Origin: PALSA-612 sp963704335
GTDB lineage: Bacteria > Actinomycetota > Thermoleophilia > Gaiellales > Gaiellaceae
Length of the DNA: 64,000 nt
Reading direction: 5' to 3'
Assembly (NCBI GenBank): GCA_963704335.1
Contig: OY969889.1
Coordinates: forward strand, 124,001-188,000
Shown here: positions 43,642 through 53,038 of the stretch, in pieces
How positions within the stretch are numbered: the first letter of the stretch is position 1
How the letters are laid out: each line of letters starts with the position of its first letter
Notes under the pieces: model-generated
Told to the model about the DNA's origin: nothing
Databases searched by the model: none
The model's input: the letters and a program-made list of their open reading frames with translations, nothing else
Position numbers and translations under genes: made by a program

Positions 43642-44334
43642 GTGCGCAGCCAGGAGGAGCACTTCGACTCGGTTGCAGAGGCGTACGAGGAGACGATCCC
43701 GGAACACGTGATGGCGCATCTCACGCGCCGGCGGGTCAACCTCGTCTGCTCGCTCGCCCCGGACGGGCGCGTCCTCGACGTCGGGTGCGGTACAGGGCGG
43801 CTGCTTCATGAACTACCCGCCCGCTATGAGAAGCACGGCGTCGACGTTTCGCACGAGATGCTCGTCGTCGCTCGCGCTCATGGCCTAGATGTCGTCCACG
43901 CCGGGGCCGACGACCTTCCCTTCGAGGAAGCAAGCTTCGACCTCGTGACCACGTTCGCGGTGCTCCACCACCTCATCGATCCCGTAATCGTGCGGCGAGC
44001 GATCCGCGAGATGTGCCGTGTCGTCAGGCCCGGAGGTGCCGTCCTGGTCTGGGACCACAACCCGCTCAATCCCTATTGGCCGCTCCTCATGCGGCGGCTG
44101 CCGCAGGACCAGGGGGACGAGAAGCTCGTCCCGGCGAAGCTGATTTGCGACACGCTGCGCGAGAGCGGCATGGCTGACATCCGACTACGGCGGATGACGT
44201 TCGTCCCGGACTTCACGCCCGCCCGACTCCTGCCCACCGTCGCCTCGCTCGAGCGCGCGCTCGAGCGGATACCAGGCATCAACCGGATCGGCGCCCACAA
44301 CGTCGCCAGCGCGCGACGACCCGCGCTCAGTTAG
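43642..44334 (+). CDS. Class I SAM-dependent methyltransferase
   Basis: A 230-residue methyltransferase. Motif I is VLDVGCGTGRLLHEL, followed by HGVDVSHEML, the ADDLPFEEASFDLV loop and AVLHHLIDP. The last 50 residues are helical (ERALERIPGINRIG). It may methylate a sugar or a lipid-linked glycan, judging from its tight link to the epimerase gene 3 bp upstream. The start is GTG at 43642. Its last four bases overlap the convergent GT2 gene. Confidence 0.85.
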   Translation: MRSQEEHFDSVAEAYEETIPEHVMAHLTRRRVNLVCSLAPDGRVLDVGCGTGRLLHELPARYEKHGVDVSHEMLVVARAHGLDVVHAGADDLPFEEASFDLVTTFAVLHHLIDPVIVRRAIREMCRVVRPGGAVLVWDHNPLNPYWPLLMRRLPQDQGDEKLVPAKLICDTLRESGMADIRLRRMTFVPDFTPARLLPTVASLERALERIPGINRIGAHNVASARRPALS

Positions 44335-45056
44335 GAGGGTCTCTCTCGCGACGGGCCGTTGACGCGGTATCGCAAGATAAGCCGGATCATGTTCACTCCC
44401 ACCTGCGTCGAGGTCGTGAACGAGCCTGTGATCTTCGACTCTCCGCGTCGCGGGCGGTAGGTGACCGGCACTTCGATGATCGTCAGCCCGGCGAGTCGGG
44501 CGAGGATCACCATCTCGGGGAGGAAGTGGGACGAGCCGACAGTGAGGTCTCTCCGAATCCGCTCGAGGGCCGGCTTGTGGATCAAGCGCATAGTGCAGCC
44601 GCAATCGCTCAGCGATGGCGTGTTGAACAGGACCTGGAGCAACTTCGCTACGCCCCAGTTGCCCCAGCGGAGCATGAATCCCATGTTGGCTCCTGCCCAG
44701 ACCATCTCGCGCGTCGTTCGCGTGCCGAGCACAAGCTCGGCGTTGTCGACGTAAGCGAGCAGTTTCCGTACGTCCTCGGCGATGAACGTCCCGTCCGGCT
44801 CCGCCATGACGACCAGGTCGCCGGTCGCCTCGGCGAGGCCGCGTTGGAGCGCATGGCCGTAGCCCTGCTTCGCCTCGGCCACCACCCGGCCGCCCGCCGC
44901 ACTGGCGAGCTCAGAGGTTCGATCACGCGAGTTGTTGTCGACGACGACGACCTCGTCGACCTCGTCGAGAGCGAGAAACGAGCGCACTGCCTCGCCAATG
45001 CCCGCTTCCTCGTTGTAAGCCGGGAATACGACGCTGACCGTTCTTCCGTCGAACAT
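44331..45056 (-). CDS. Family 2 glycosyltransferase (DPM1/Ppm-like)
   Basis: A 241-residue GT2 enzyme. VSVVFPAYNEEAGIGEAV is the nucleotide-sugar entry, EVVVVDNNSRDRT the first Asp pair, DLVVMAEPDGTF the DxD-equivalent, and SDCGCTMRLIHKPAL the loop near the acceptor. There are no C-terminal membrane helices, unlike the two GT2 genes at 47097 and 53028. It probably transfers a sugar to a polyprenyl phosphate or builds the repeat unit. GtrA lies 17 bp upstream on the same strand, a pairing typical of flippase-linked lipid-sugar systems. Confidence 0.88.
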   Translation of the reverse strand: MFDGRTVSVVFPAYNEEAGIGEAVRSFLALDEVDEVVVVDNNSRDRTSELASAAGGRVVAEAKQGYGHALQRGLAEATGDLVVMAEPDGTFIAEDVRKLLAYVDNAELVLGTRTTREMVWAGANMGFMLRWGNWGVAKLLQVLFNTPSLSDCGCTMRLIHKPALERIRRDLTVGSSHFLPEMVILARLAGLTIIEVPVTYRPRRGESKITGSFTTSTQVGVNMIRLILRYRVNGPSRERPS

Positions 45057-45073
45057 GCTCTGGCCGAACCGCG

Positions 45074-45628
45074 CTACGCGAGCGCGTCCCGGAACGTCCA
45101 GAGACGCTGTCCGAGGAAGCTCAAGACCGCGATGAACGGAAGCGCGATCGCCTGCGCGACGATCTCATCCAGCCCCGCGATCTCGACGAGAATGGCCAGT
45201 ACCGTCACGTTCGCCGCCAGGGCCCCTGCTTGGACGCTCGCGTACTTGGCGAGCGTGATGTGCCGATACGGGCCGGCCCGGAATGTCCACATCCGATTGA
45301 TCGTGTAGCCGTTGGCTGTTGCGACCACGAGCGACATCGTTTTCGCCAACGGGTACCAAACGCCTATCGTGACGAGCAGCGCATACAGAGTGAAGTCGAT
45401 GGCGACGTTGAGAACGCCGACCATGCCGTACTTCACCATCCGCCGCGTCTCGAGGGCGGCAGCGGGCCGGGCCCGCGAGAGCCGTCCGGCTACGGGGCCG
45501 CGCTCGTCGCCCATGGAGGCGCCCTCTGGCGACGTCGCGCCCTCATCGCCCTGCACGCGCCGGGGCACGTCGGTGCCGGCGACGGTGGCATTGCCTGAGG
45601 CGCCGTCTGGATGCATGCGGTTCTCCAC
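45074..45628 (-). CDS. GtrA family membrane protein
   Basis: A GtrA-like protein with four transmembrane segments in the last 125 residues (KYGMVGVLNVAIDFTLYALL through VLSFLGQRLWTF). GtrA proteins help move polyprenyl-linked sugars across the membrane. The N-terminal 60 residues (MENRMHPDGASGNATVAG and onward) are polar and may be a disordered cytoplasmic tail. ATGs at 45616 and 45514 are alternative starts. It forms a pair with the downstream GT2 gene and is divergent from the gene at 45692. Confidence 0.82.
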   Translation of the reverse strand: MENRMHPDGASGNATVAGTDVPRRVQGDEGATSPEGASMGDERGPVAGRLSRARPAAALETRRMVKYGMVGVLNVAIDFTLYALLVTIGVWYPLAKTMSLVVATANGYTINRMWTFRAGPYRHITLAKYASVQAGALAANVTVLAILVEIAGLDEIVAQAIALPFIAVLSFLGQRLWTFRDALA

Positions 45629-45691
45629 TCTACGGGTGCCCTGTTAGGTTGGCCCATTGTTGACGACTAGTCGGGGAGCCTAGGGGAACGG

Positions 45692-47089
45692 GTGCGAAGG
45701 ATCCCCGTAGAGGCGGCGTGCTTTGCACTGGTCGCGGCCGTCTACCTCGTCCACCTCTTCGCGTCGGGCTACGACGTCTTCTACTACGACGCGAGCGAGT
45801 ACTGGCAGGCCGGGAAGCTCTTCAACGACGGCGGGGGCTTCTCGCTGCTCTCCTATGACTACGAGTGGCGCGGCTATTCGATCCCGCTGCTCAACCACAT
45901 CCTCGACTCGGTCGGCGGCGCGCTCGGGATGGGAGATGTCACGATTGTCAAGGTCTTCGGCGCACTGCTCGCCGCCACGCTCGGTGTCGTCGTCCTGCCG
46001 CGCCTGGCGAGGGCGCTGTTCCCGAACGCCGCGCTCGGCTGGGCCCGCGTCCTCGCGCTGAACGGGCTTCTTTTCCTCTACTGGCGCGATCACCTCGACT
46101 TCCCACTCGCCGACTTTCCGGCGCTGATGGCGGCAAGCGTCGGCGTAATCTGTCTCCTCCGGGGCGGGACCTGGGGGTACCTGCTGGCAGGCCTATCCTT
46201 CGGCCTGGCGGCGAACATGCGTGGCAACTACTGGTTCGCACTCGTCGCAGCCCTACTCGTGACCGCAGTGATCCCGCTGCGGTCGTGGAGCTGGAGGACG
46301 CGGGGCACGGCCGTCGGCCTGCTGCTGGCCGGCGCCTTCCTCATCAGCCTGCCGCAGATGCTCATGAACAACCGCCACCACGACACCTGGAGCCCGGGCG
46401 TCGCGAACGCGCGAGAGCAGAATCTCGTCACCACCTGGCTCGGCCTGCGCGCCCAGAAGTACGAGACGTACGTCGGCCCGGCCAGCGGCTACCCCTCACC
46501 GGGCGTCTTCTACCTCGATCCGTCCACGAGACGCCTGCTCGAGGAGGAGAACATCGCGCCGGTCATCCGCCTGAACAGGCCCTCGTTCCCGAGCTCCTCG
46601 CGGTATATCCGGCTTGTCCTCGAGCACCCGCTGACGATGGCCACGAGCTACTTCCGCCACGTCTTCAACGGCCTCGACGTGAAGTACCCGACTCCCTACG
46701 TCCGCGATCTCGACAACAAACCGCTGTTGCTCTCACTGCTCCAGTACACGCTCCTCTTCGTCGCAGTCGCACGGCTCGTGCTACCGGACGCTCGACGTGC
46801 GCTCGGACGAATCCGCTGGTCCGGCGTGGGCGTGCTCGCCAGCGCGCTCGTGGGCGTCATTGCAACGCAGGCGGAACCGCGGTACTACCTGCCGCTCACC
46901 ACGCTCGTGTACCTGCTCGTTTGCTTCGGCCCGGCGACACGCACGTCGCTCATCGGCAGCAGCACGGCCCGCCGCGTCGCGATGGGCGCCGCCTGTGTGG
47001 CATTCGTACTGGGCTGCGTGATGCTCTCGTCGGACACGCAGGACCAGATCGAGTTTCCGCAGGCCGTCGGACGCAGCGATCTACACTGA
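45692..47089 (+). CDS. GT-C type membrane glycosyltransferase (GT39/ArnT-like)
   Basis: A 465-residue integral membrane protein with 9-11 predicted helices. The first large extracytoplasmic loop carries FYYDASEYWQAG, a DxS/E-type metal and sugar-phosphate site characteristic of GT-C enzymes, and SYDYEWRGYSIP follows. Late in the sequence, EPRYYLPL matches the conserved Arg-Tyr-Tyr motif of GT39/GT83. It would transfer a sugar from a polyprenyl-phosphate donor outside the membrane. The GTG at 45692 is preceded by AGGGGA at 45681-45686. Followed 7 bp later by a Dpm-like GT2, which could make its donor. Confidence 0.85.
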   Translation: MRRIPVEAACFALVAAVYLVHLFASGYDVFYYDASEYWQAGKLFNDGGGFSLLSYDYEWRGYSIPLLNHILDSVGGALGMGDVTIVKVFGALLAATLGVVVLPRLARALFPNAALGWARVLALNGLLFLYWRDHLDFPLADFPALMAASVGVICLLRGGTWGYLLAGLSFGLAANMRGNYWFALVAALLVTAVIPLRSWSWRTRGTAVGLLLAGAFLISLPQMLMNNRHHDTWSPGVANAREQNLVTTWLGLRAQKYETYVGPASGYPSPGVFYLDPSTRRLLEEENIAPVIRLNRPSFPSSSRYIRLVLEHPLTMATSYFRHVFNGLDVKYPTPYVRDLDNKPLLLSLLQYTLLFVAVARLVLPDARRALGRIRWSGVGVLASALVGVIATQAEPRYYLPLTTLVYLLVCFGPATRTSLIGSSTARRVAMGAACVAFVLGCVMLSSDTQDQIEFPQAVGRSDLH

Positions 47090-47096
47090 GAGCGCC

Positions 47097-48131
47097 GTGT
47101 CGACGCCCACGAGCAGCGCGCTGCCACCGCCGGCGGTGGACGAGCCGTCGCCCGAAGACGGCGCGATCTCACTCTCGATCGTCGTTCCCGTCTACAACGA
47201 AGTGGAGAGCGTCGACGAGCTCTACACTGAGCTGACGACTGCTGCTACGGCCCTCGGCAGGACGTATGAGGTCGTGGTCGTCGACGACGGATCGACGGAC
47301 GAGACGTACGCCAAGCTGAAGCTGCTCGCAGCGGACGACCCGCACCTCAAGGTCATCCACTTCGGCCGCAACTTCGGCCAGACGGCGGCGATGGCCGCGG
47401 GCTTCGACTACGCGGAAGGCGCCGTGGTGGTACCGCTGGACGGCGACCTCCAGAACGATCCGGCGGACATCGCACTCCTGCTGAACAAGCTGGACGAGGG
47501 CTACGACGTCGTCAGCGGATGGCGCAAGGATCGGAAGGACAACATGCTGCGGCGGATCCCGTCCCGGCTCGCCAACTGGCTGATCGGCTTGGTGACCGGA
47601 GTGCACCTGCACGACTACGGCTGCACCCTCAAGGCCTACAGAGCAACGGCCATCCAAGGCATGCGGCTCTACGGGGAGATGCATCGCTTCCTGCCCGCGC
47701 TGGCCTACCAGGAAGGCGCCCGGGTCACGGAGATTCCGGTTCACCACCGCCCACGGCGCTACGGCCAGAGCAAGTACGGGTTGGGTCGCACGCTACGAGT
47801 CGTGCTGGATCTCATCACCGTGAAGTTCCTGTCCAGCTATGGGACAAAGCCGAGTTACATCTTCGGCGGCAGCGGCCTCCTCCTCTGTCTGGGGGGAATC
47901 CTGGCCGGCTGCATCGCCCTGTTCCAGAAATTCGTGGACGGGGTCTACGTCTACCGAAACCCGGTCATCCTCATCGCGGTGTTCCTCTTCCTGCTCGGGT
48001 TTCTCTGCATCCTCATGGGCCTCATGGCCGAGTTGATCGTCCGTACCTACCACGAGTCGCAGTCGAAGCCGATCTACCGGGTGCGCGAGGTGCAGAACAT
48101 CGCGCGGCCGGTGGCGGGCGGTCGCGCCTAG
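47097..48131 (+). CDS. Family 2 glycosyltransferase with C-terminal membrane anchor
   Basis: A 344-residue GT2 of the polyprenyl-phosphate sugar synthase type (GtrB/ArnC/DPM1). LSIVVPVYNEVESVDELY, VVVVDDGSTDET, HFGRNFGQTAAMAAGFDYA and VPLDGDLQNDP (the DxD-like motif) are all present. Two C-terminal transmembrane helices (YIFGGSGLLLCLGGILAGCI and PVILIAVFLFLLGFLCILMG) anchor it. HRPRRYGQSKYGLGRTLRV is the usual junction. It likely supplies a polyprenyl-phosphate sugar for the GT-C enzyme next door. Start is GTG at 47097. Confidence 0.93.
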   Translation: MSTPTSSALPPPAVDEPSPEDGAISLSIVVPVYNEVESVDELYTELTTAATALGRTYEVVVVDDGSTDETYAKLKLLAADDPHLKVIHFGRNFGQTAAMAAGFDYAEGAVVVPLDGDLQNDPADIALLLNKLDEGYDVVSGWRKDRKDNMLRRIPSRLANWLIGLVTGVHLHDYGCTLKAYRATAIQGMRLYGEMHRFLPALAYQEGARVTEIPVHHRPRRYGQSKYGLGRTLRVVLDLITVKFLSSYGTKPSYIFGGSGLLLCLGGILAGCIALFQKFVDGVYVYRNPVILIAVFLFLLGFLCILMGLMAELIVRTYHESQSKPIYRVREVQNIARPVAGGRA

Positions 48132-48134
48132 CCC

Positions 48135-50081
48135 GTGTGCGGGATCTGCGGCGTCGTCGAGGCTGCCGGCCCGGTCGACCGCGGCGTGCTCGAGCGGATG
48201 ACCGGGACGCTCCGGCACCGCGGCCCCGACGAAGAGGCGTACTACCTCCCCGAGCCTGACGGCACCGGGCCAGGCGTCGGCTTTGGCTTCCGGCGGCTCT
48301 CGATCATCGACGTGGAGGGTGGACACCAGCCACTCGCCAACGAGGACGACTCGGTCTGGACGATGCTGAACGGCGAGATCTACAACTTTGCGGAGCTCCG
48401 CGCGGGCCTGGAGGCCGGCGGCCACGTCTTCAGGACGAACGGCGACGCCGAGACGCTCGTGCATCTCTACGAGGAGTCGGGTGTCGACTGCACGGAGCGC
48501 CTCAACGGGATGTTCGCGTTCGCCGTCTGGGACACGAGGCGGCGGCGCCTGATGCTCGCCAGGGACCGGCTGGGCAAGAAGCCCCTGTATTACGCCGAGA
48601 TCGACGGCGGGTTGCTGTTCGGCTCCGAGCTTAAGGCGCTCCTCCAGCACCCGGCCTGCCCGCGAGAGCTCGATCGCGCGGCGCTCGAGCACTACCTCGC
48701 GTTCGAGTACGTGCCTTCCCCCCATGCGATCTTCGCCGGGATCCGGAAGCTGCCGCCGGGACACCGACTCGTCTGGGAGCAGGGACGAACGACCGTCGAG
48801 CCGTACTGGGACCTCCGCTTCGACGGCACCGATCCTCGACCGGAAGGTGAGATCGTCGAGGAGTTCGACCAGCGCCTCCGCGAGGCCGTTCGGCTCCGCC
48901 TGGTCAGCGACGTGCCGCTGGGGGCCTTCCTCAGCGGCGGCATCGACTCGAGCTCGGTCGTCGCCTACATGTGCGAACTGCTGCCGCCCGAGCAGGTGCA
49001 GACGTTCTCGATCGGCTTCACCGAGCGGAGCTTCGACGAGTCCGAGCATGCGCGGCGGGTTGCGCGCCACTTCCGGACACAGCACCACGAGGAGATCTTC
49101 ACCCCGCGTGTCCTGCTCGACGTGCTGCCGCAGGTCACGGCCGGCCTCGACGAGCCCTTCGCCGACCCGTCCGTGCTGCCGACGTTCCTCCTGTCCCGCT
49201 TCGCACGGGAGACGGTGACGGTGGCGCTCGGAGGCGACGGTGGCGACGAGCTGCTCGCCGGGTACCCGACGTTCCCCGCGGAAGCCGTCGCTCGCCACTA
49301 CGCGCTGCCGCGCAGCCTCCACGAGCGGGTGGTCGTGCCGCTCGCGGAAAAGCTGCCGGTCTCTACCGAGGACTTCAGCTTCGACTTCAAGGTCAAGCGC
49401 TTCCTGCGCGGCGCGATCGAGCCGGCCGCGACGCGGCACCAGCTATGGCTCGGCGCCTTCACGTCGGCAGAGCAGCGGAAGCTGCTCGTCGAGCCGCCGA
49501 CGGTCGATCCGCTCGCCGGCGTCCGGGCGCTCTACGGCGGCCAGCGGACAGGCGACTGGGTGGCGAAGCTCATCTACCTCTACGCGAAGACATACCTGAC
49601 GGACGACATCCTCGCGAAGGTCGACCGCGCGAGCATGCTCACGTCGCTCGAGGTGCGCGCCCCGTTCCTCGACTACACGCTCGTCGAGTTCCTCGCACGC
49701 GTGCCCTCGCGTCTGAAGCTGCGGCGGCTCGAAACGAAGCACCTGCTGAAGCGCGCGATGGCGGGCCGTCTGCCGGAGGGAATTGCCGGGCGCAGGAAGA
49801 AGGGCTTCGGGATCCCGGTCGCGGAATGGCTGAAGACGGACTTGCGCGACCCGCTGCTCGACGCGCTCTCACCCGACCGGCTACGCCGCCAGGGGCTCTT
49901 CGACGCGCGCGAGGTCGAGCGCCTGGTCCGGGAGCACCTCGGCGGAACGCGGGACCATCGCAAGCAGCTGTGGACGCTGTTCGTGTTTCAGCTCTGGTAC
50001 GAGCGCTACGCCGAACGGCCGCCCGATTCGGGGACGCGGCCGAGGCCACGCCAGGAGTTGCGGTTGCGCCAGGAGATCTGA
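48135..50081 (+). CDS. asnB: Asparagine synthase (glutamine-hydrolysing)
   Basis: A 648-residue AsnB. The N-terminal amidotransferase has the nucleophile Cys2 (MCGICGVVEA), RGPDEEAYYLPEP, FRRLSIIDVEGGHQP and NGEIYNFAELR. The synthetase PP-loop SGGIDSS is at 267-273, and GGDGGDELLAGYPTF follows. In glycan clusters such proteins often amidate uronic acids or peptide-like substituents rather than serve only asparagine supply. It starts with GTG at 48135, 3 bp after the GT2 gene, so the three genes form one operon. The last 76 bp overlap the 3' end of the convergent methyltransferase. Confidence 0.92.
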   Translation: MCGICGVVEAAGPVDRGVLERMTGTLRHRGPDEEAYYLPEPDGTGPGVGFGFRRLSIIDVEGGHQPLANEDDSVWTMLNGEIYNFAELRAGLEAGGHVFRTNGDAETLVHLYEESGVDCTERLNGMFAFAVWDTRRRRLMLARDRLGKKPLYYAEIDGGLLFGSELKALLQHPACPRELDRAALEHYLAFEYVPSPHAIFAGIRKLPPGHRLVWEQGRTTVEPYWDLRFDGTDPRPEGEIVEEFDQRLREAVRLRLVSDVPLGAFLSGGIDSSSVVAYMCELLPPEQVQTFSIGFTERSFDESEHARRVARHFRTQHHEEIFTPRVLLDVLPQVTAGLDEPFADPSVLPTFLLSRFARETVTVALGGDGGDELLAGYPTFPAEAVARHYALPRSLHERVVVPLAEKLPVSTEDFSFDFKVKRFLRGAIEPAATRHQLWLGAFTSAEQRKLLVEPPTVDPLAGVRALYGGQRTGDWVAKLIYLYAKTYLTDDILAKVDRASMLTSLEVRAPFLDYTLVEFLARVPSRLKLRRLETKHLLKRAMAGRLPEGIAGRRKKGFGIPVAEWLKTDLRDPLLDALSPDRLRRQGLFDAREVERLVREHLGGTRDHRKQLWTLFVFQLWYERYAERPPDSGTRPRPRQELRLRQEI

Positions 50082-50956
50082 ACGTCGACGAGGCCGGCGG
50101 CCTCGAACCAGCGCTCGAACTCCTCACGCCTGATGTAGTGGCTCGTCGGAGCCGCCAGATGGTCGAAGACGACGCCGTGGACGAATGTGGTGTCTCGCTT
50201 TCCGAGCCAGAGGAGATAGTCGCGATACGGCATCCGCTCCACGCGCTCCGCCAGCTTCACGAACGGCATCAACACGAGCGCGAGCGGCAGGGAGATCACC
50301 CACTTCAGGAGCCCGTGAGGCAAGCGTCGGAAAACGTGCTTTCGCAGCGGATCGACGACGTAGATGATCCACCCGTTGTTCTCCCTCCCGTAGACCCAGG
50401 CGAAGACGAGGCCGCCCGGACGGACCGTGTCGACGATGGCCCGGAAGCCTCGCTCGGGATCCTCCAGGTGGTGGAGCACGCCGATCGAGTAGGCGAGGTC
50501 GAAGCTGCCGGGACGGATGGGCAGCCGGTAGAGGTCGGCCTGGACGAGGTTCGCCGGCCCAAGCCTCGCGGCGGCCGCGTCGATCGCCTCCGACAGGTCG
50601 ATCCCGACGGCCTGTCTCGCCTGCCACTGCCGGCTGTACTCGATGAAGCCGCCCAGGCCGCAGCCCGCATCGAGCACCTGCTTGCCGGCGAAATCCTCGG
50701 GAGTGAGCGGGACGACCCAGTCTCGCCACTGCTCCTCGGTGTACGGGTTGTCCCGTGGGTAATGCGTCCAGGAGTAGCCGAAGGCCTCGGACGTCCGGGT
50801 CTGCTCCTCGGACTGGTGCGCGGCGTCGAACAGACGCGGAATGCCTCGGACGACGGGGTACGAGTGCCCGTTCTCGCAGCCGAGGCTGGCTGCGGTCCCT
50901 GCGAGTGAGCGGCCGCACTCCGGGCAGCGGAGCAGGTCGGTCAGCGCCGCATCCAC
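50006..50956 (-). CDS. SAM-dependent methyltransferase with N-terminal zinc ribbon
   Basis: A 316-residue protein. Residues 1-45 form a Trm112-like zinc-binding module (Cys11, Cys14, Cys27, His31 in LLRCPECGRSL and LGCENGHSYPVVRG). The methyltransferase domain has VLDAGCGLGGFIEYS, VGIDLSEAID, LYRLPIRPGSFDLAYS and HHLEDPERG. A pair of hydrophobic helices (KWVISLPLALVLMPFV) follows. The overall layout matches methyltransferases from surface polysaccharide clusters. It starts with GTG at 50956, 18 bp from the divergent GTG at 50975. Its last 76 bp overlap asnB on the other strand. Confidence 0.85.
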   Translation of the reverse strand: MDAALTDLLRCPECGRSLAGTAASLGCENGHSYPVVRGIPRLFDAAHQSEEQTRTSEAFGYSWTHYPRDNPYTEEQWRDWVVPLTPEDFAGKQVLDAGCGLGGFIEYSRQWQARQAVGIDLSEAIDAAAARLGPANLVQADLYRLPIRPGSFDLAYSIGVLHHLEDPERGFRAIVDTVRPGGLVFAWVYGRENNGWIIYVVDPLRKHVFRRLPHGLLKWVISLPLALVLMPFVKLAERVERMPYRDYLLWLGKRDTTFVHGVVFDHLAAPTSHYIRREEFERWFEAAGLVDVQISWRNRNSWRGLGRVPESGGRSA

Positions 50957-50974
50957 TGTCAGGATGGTAGTCGA

Positions 50975-51955
50975 GTGGAGTCGGAGATCATGACGACGAG
51001 CGAGACCGTCGAGTCCCCTCGGCAGTCCCGCTGGATCGCAGCCGCGCGTGTCGCCACGGGCATCGTCCTCTTCGCCCTGGTCGTCGTCGCCACGGTGAGG
51101 AACTGGGACGAGGTGCGTGACACGGTCGGCCGGATGTCGCCCTGGGAGCTCGTGCTGGCAGAGCTACTCGTGCTCGCGGGGCTTGGCGCCAGCGTCTTGA
51201 CCTGGCGTTGGTCGCTCATCGAGCTCGGCTCGCGCGTGCGGGTTCGGCACGCGGCGAAGATCTACCTCATCGGCCAGCTGGGGAAGTACGTCCCCGGCAG
51301 CTTCTGGGCCTTCCTCGTGCAGATGGAGCTCGCACACAGGGTTCGCGTCCCGCGTTCACGCGCGCTCGCTGCGAGCATCGTCGCGGCCGGAATCGCCGTC
51401 CTCAGCGGCCTGGCTGTCGGCCTCCTCGTCATTCCGAGCGTCGTGGAGAACCATGGTCCCCAATACAGCGCGGTCGCGGTTCTCGTCGTGGTCATTGCGG
51501 CAGCGCTCAGCCCGCCGGTGCTGACGAGGGTGGTGAACGTCGTCATGCGCGTCATGCGGCGGCCGCCGCTCGAGCGGCCCGTAACGTGGCCCGGCATGCT
51601 TGCGGCGACCGCCTGGTCGCTCGTGAGCTGGCTCGCCTACGGAGTCAGCGTCTGGGTGCTGGCGGTGGGGGCCGGCGCACCGGCCGGGGAGTCGTTCCTG
51701 CTGTGTCTCGGTGGCGCTGCTCTGGCCATGACTGCGGGTTTCCTCGTCTTCCTCGCCCCGTCGGGGATCGGCGTCCGCGAGGCAGTGCTCGTCGCGGCGC
51801 TGTCGCCGGTACTCGATCGCAGCGAAGCGCTGTCCGTGGCGCTCGTCGTGCGGCTCGTCTTCACGCTTGCCGATCTGCTCGCGGCGGCTGCGACATTACC
51901 GGTGCGGATGAAGGGCCCGGCTGAGACGATGCGAGCTGAGACGATGAACGGGTGA
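50975..51955 (+). CDS. LPG-synthase-TM/UPF0104 flippase-like membrane protein
   Basis: A 326-residue protein with about eight transmembrane segments. The family hallmark LIGQLGKYVPGSFWAFLVQ follows TWRWSLIELG. Proteins of this family (lysylphosphatidylglycerol synthase transmembrane region, AglD) occur in polysaccharide clusters and are thought to help flip or place lipid-linked sugars. A PSGIGVREAVLVAALSP loop is also typical. GTG at 50975 or ATG at 50990 could be the start. The stop overlaps the next gene's GTG (GTGA), so the two are coupled. Confidence 0.85.
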   Translation: MESEIMTTSETVESPRQSRWIAAARVATGIVLFALVVVATVRNWDEVRDTVGRMSPWELVLAELLVLAGLGASVLTWRWSLIELGSRVRVRHAAKIYLIGQLGKYVPGSFWAFLVQMELAHRVRVPRSRALAASIVAAGIAVLSGLAVGLLVIPSVVENHGPQYSAVAVLVVVIAAALSPPVLTRVVNVVMRVMRRPPLERPVTWPGMLAATAWSLVSWLAYGVSVWVLAVGAGAPAGESFLLCLGGAALAMTAGFLVFLAPSGIGVREAVLVAALSPVLDRSEALSVALVVRLVFTLADLLAAAATLPVRMKGPAETMRAETMNG

Positions 51956-53038
51956 CGTCGATCCGGGTTGCCGATCCCCAGCGTGCCGTCGCCGCCGAGC
52001 GCCCGGCCCTCGAGGCCGCGCTCGGCCGCGTGCTCGACTCCGGACGCTACGTGCACGGGCCTGAACACGCCGCGTTCGAGGAGGAGCTCGCTGCGTTCGT
52101 CGGCGTCGCGCACTGCGCCGGCGTGGCCAGCGGCACGGACGCGCTCGAGCTGGCGTTGGCGGCCGTCGGCTGCGAAGCCGGCGACGAGGTGCTCACTGCG
52201 GCCAACGCCGGGGGCTACACGACCGCGGCGGCACGGAGGCTCGGCTGCGCGGTGCGCTACGCCGACGTCGATCCGACTGACGTTGGGGCTCTCCGCCGCA
52301 ACCGTCGAGGAGGCACTGACGACCTCAACGCGCGCCGTCGTCGCCACGCACCTCTACGGGCTGATGTGCGACGTCGAGGGCATCGTCGAGATCTGCCGAG
52401 AGCGGGGCATCGCCGTCGTCGAGGACTGCGCGCAGGCGGCCGGAGCGCAGCGCGGCGGGCGGCGGGCGGGATCGCTCGGCGACGCTGCCACGTTCAGCTT
52501 CTACCCGACGAAGAACCTCGCGGCGATCGGCGACGGCGGCGCGGTGGCGACGAACACTCCGGAAGTCGACGAGCGCGTGCGCGCGCTGCGTCAGTACGGC
52601 TGGTCACAGAAGTACCGAGCGGAGGTGCCAGGGGGTTGGAACTCCCGCCTGGACGAGCTCCAGGCGGCCGTCCTCCGAGTCGGGCTCGCCCGTCTCGACG
52701 AGCGAAACGAGCGACGGCGGGAGATCGTCAGGCGGTACGCAGAGGCGCTCCCTCCCCACGCCGGCCGCTTCGTCTGGAATGACGGCGAGGACTTCGTCGG
52801 CCATCTCGCCGTGATCCTCGCGGAGGACCGCGACCATGTCAGAACAGCTCTCGACGCCGCCGGGATCGGCACCGACGTGCACTACCCCGTGACGGACTAC
52901 GAACAGCCGGCGTGGCGCAGCGACGTGCGCCTCCCCGTCACGGATCATGCAGTCGCCCATGTGCTCACTGTTCCGTGCTTCCCCGAACTGACGGAGGACG
53001 AGGTCGATCGCGTGTGCGAGGCGCTCGGTGAGCTCTGA
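51952..53038 (+). CDS. DegT/DnrJ/EryC1 aminotransferase (dTDP-3-oxo-hexose type candidate); one frameshift as given
   Basis: A PLP aminotransferase of about 361 residues after correction. The N-terminal SGTDALELALAAVGC is the PLP phosphate cup, SFYPTKNLAAIGDGG holds the PLP lysine, and VVEDCAQAAGA holds the ring-stacking Asp. The frame breaks at about 52277-52280. Dropping one base from CGACTGACG restores VDPTTLGLSA. Together with the FdtA-type ketoisomerase at 55045 and the acyltransferase at 54361, it fits the FdtB or QdtB step, placing an amino group at C-3 of a dTDP-6-deoxy-hexos-3-ulose. Start GTG overlaps the upstream stop. Another DegT specificity remains possible. Confidence 0.87.
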
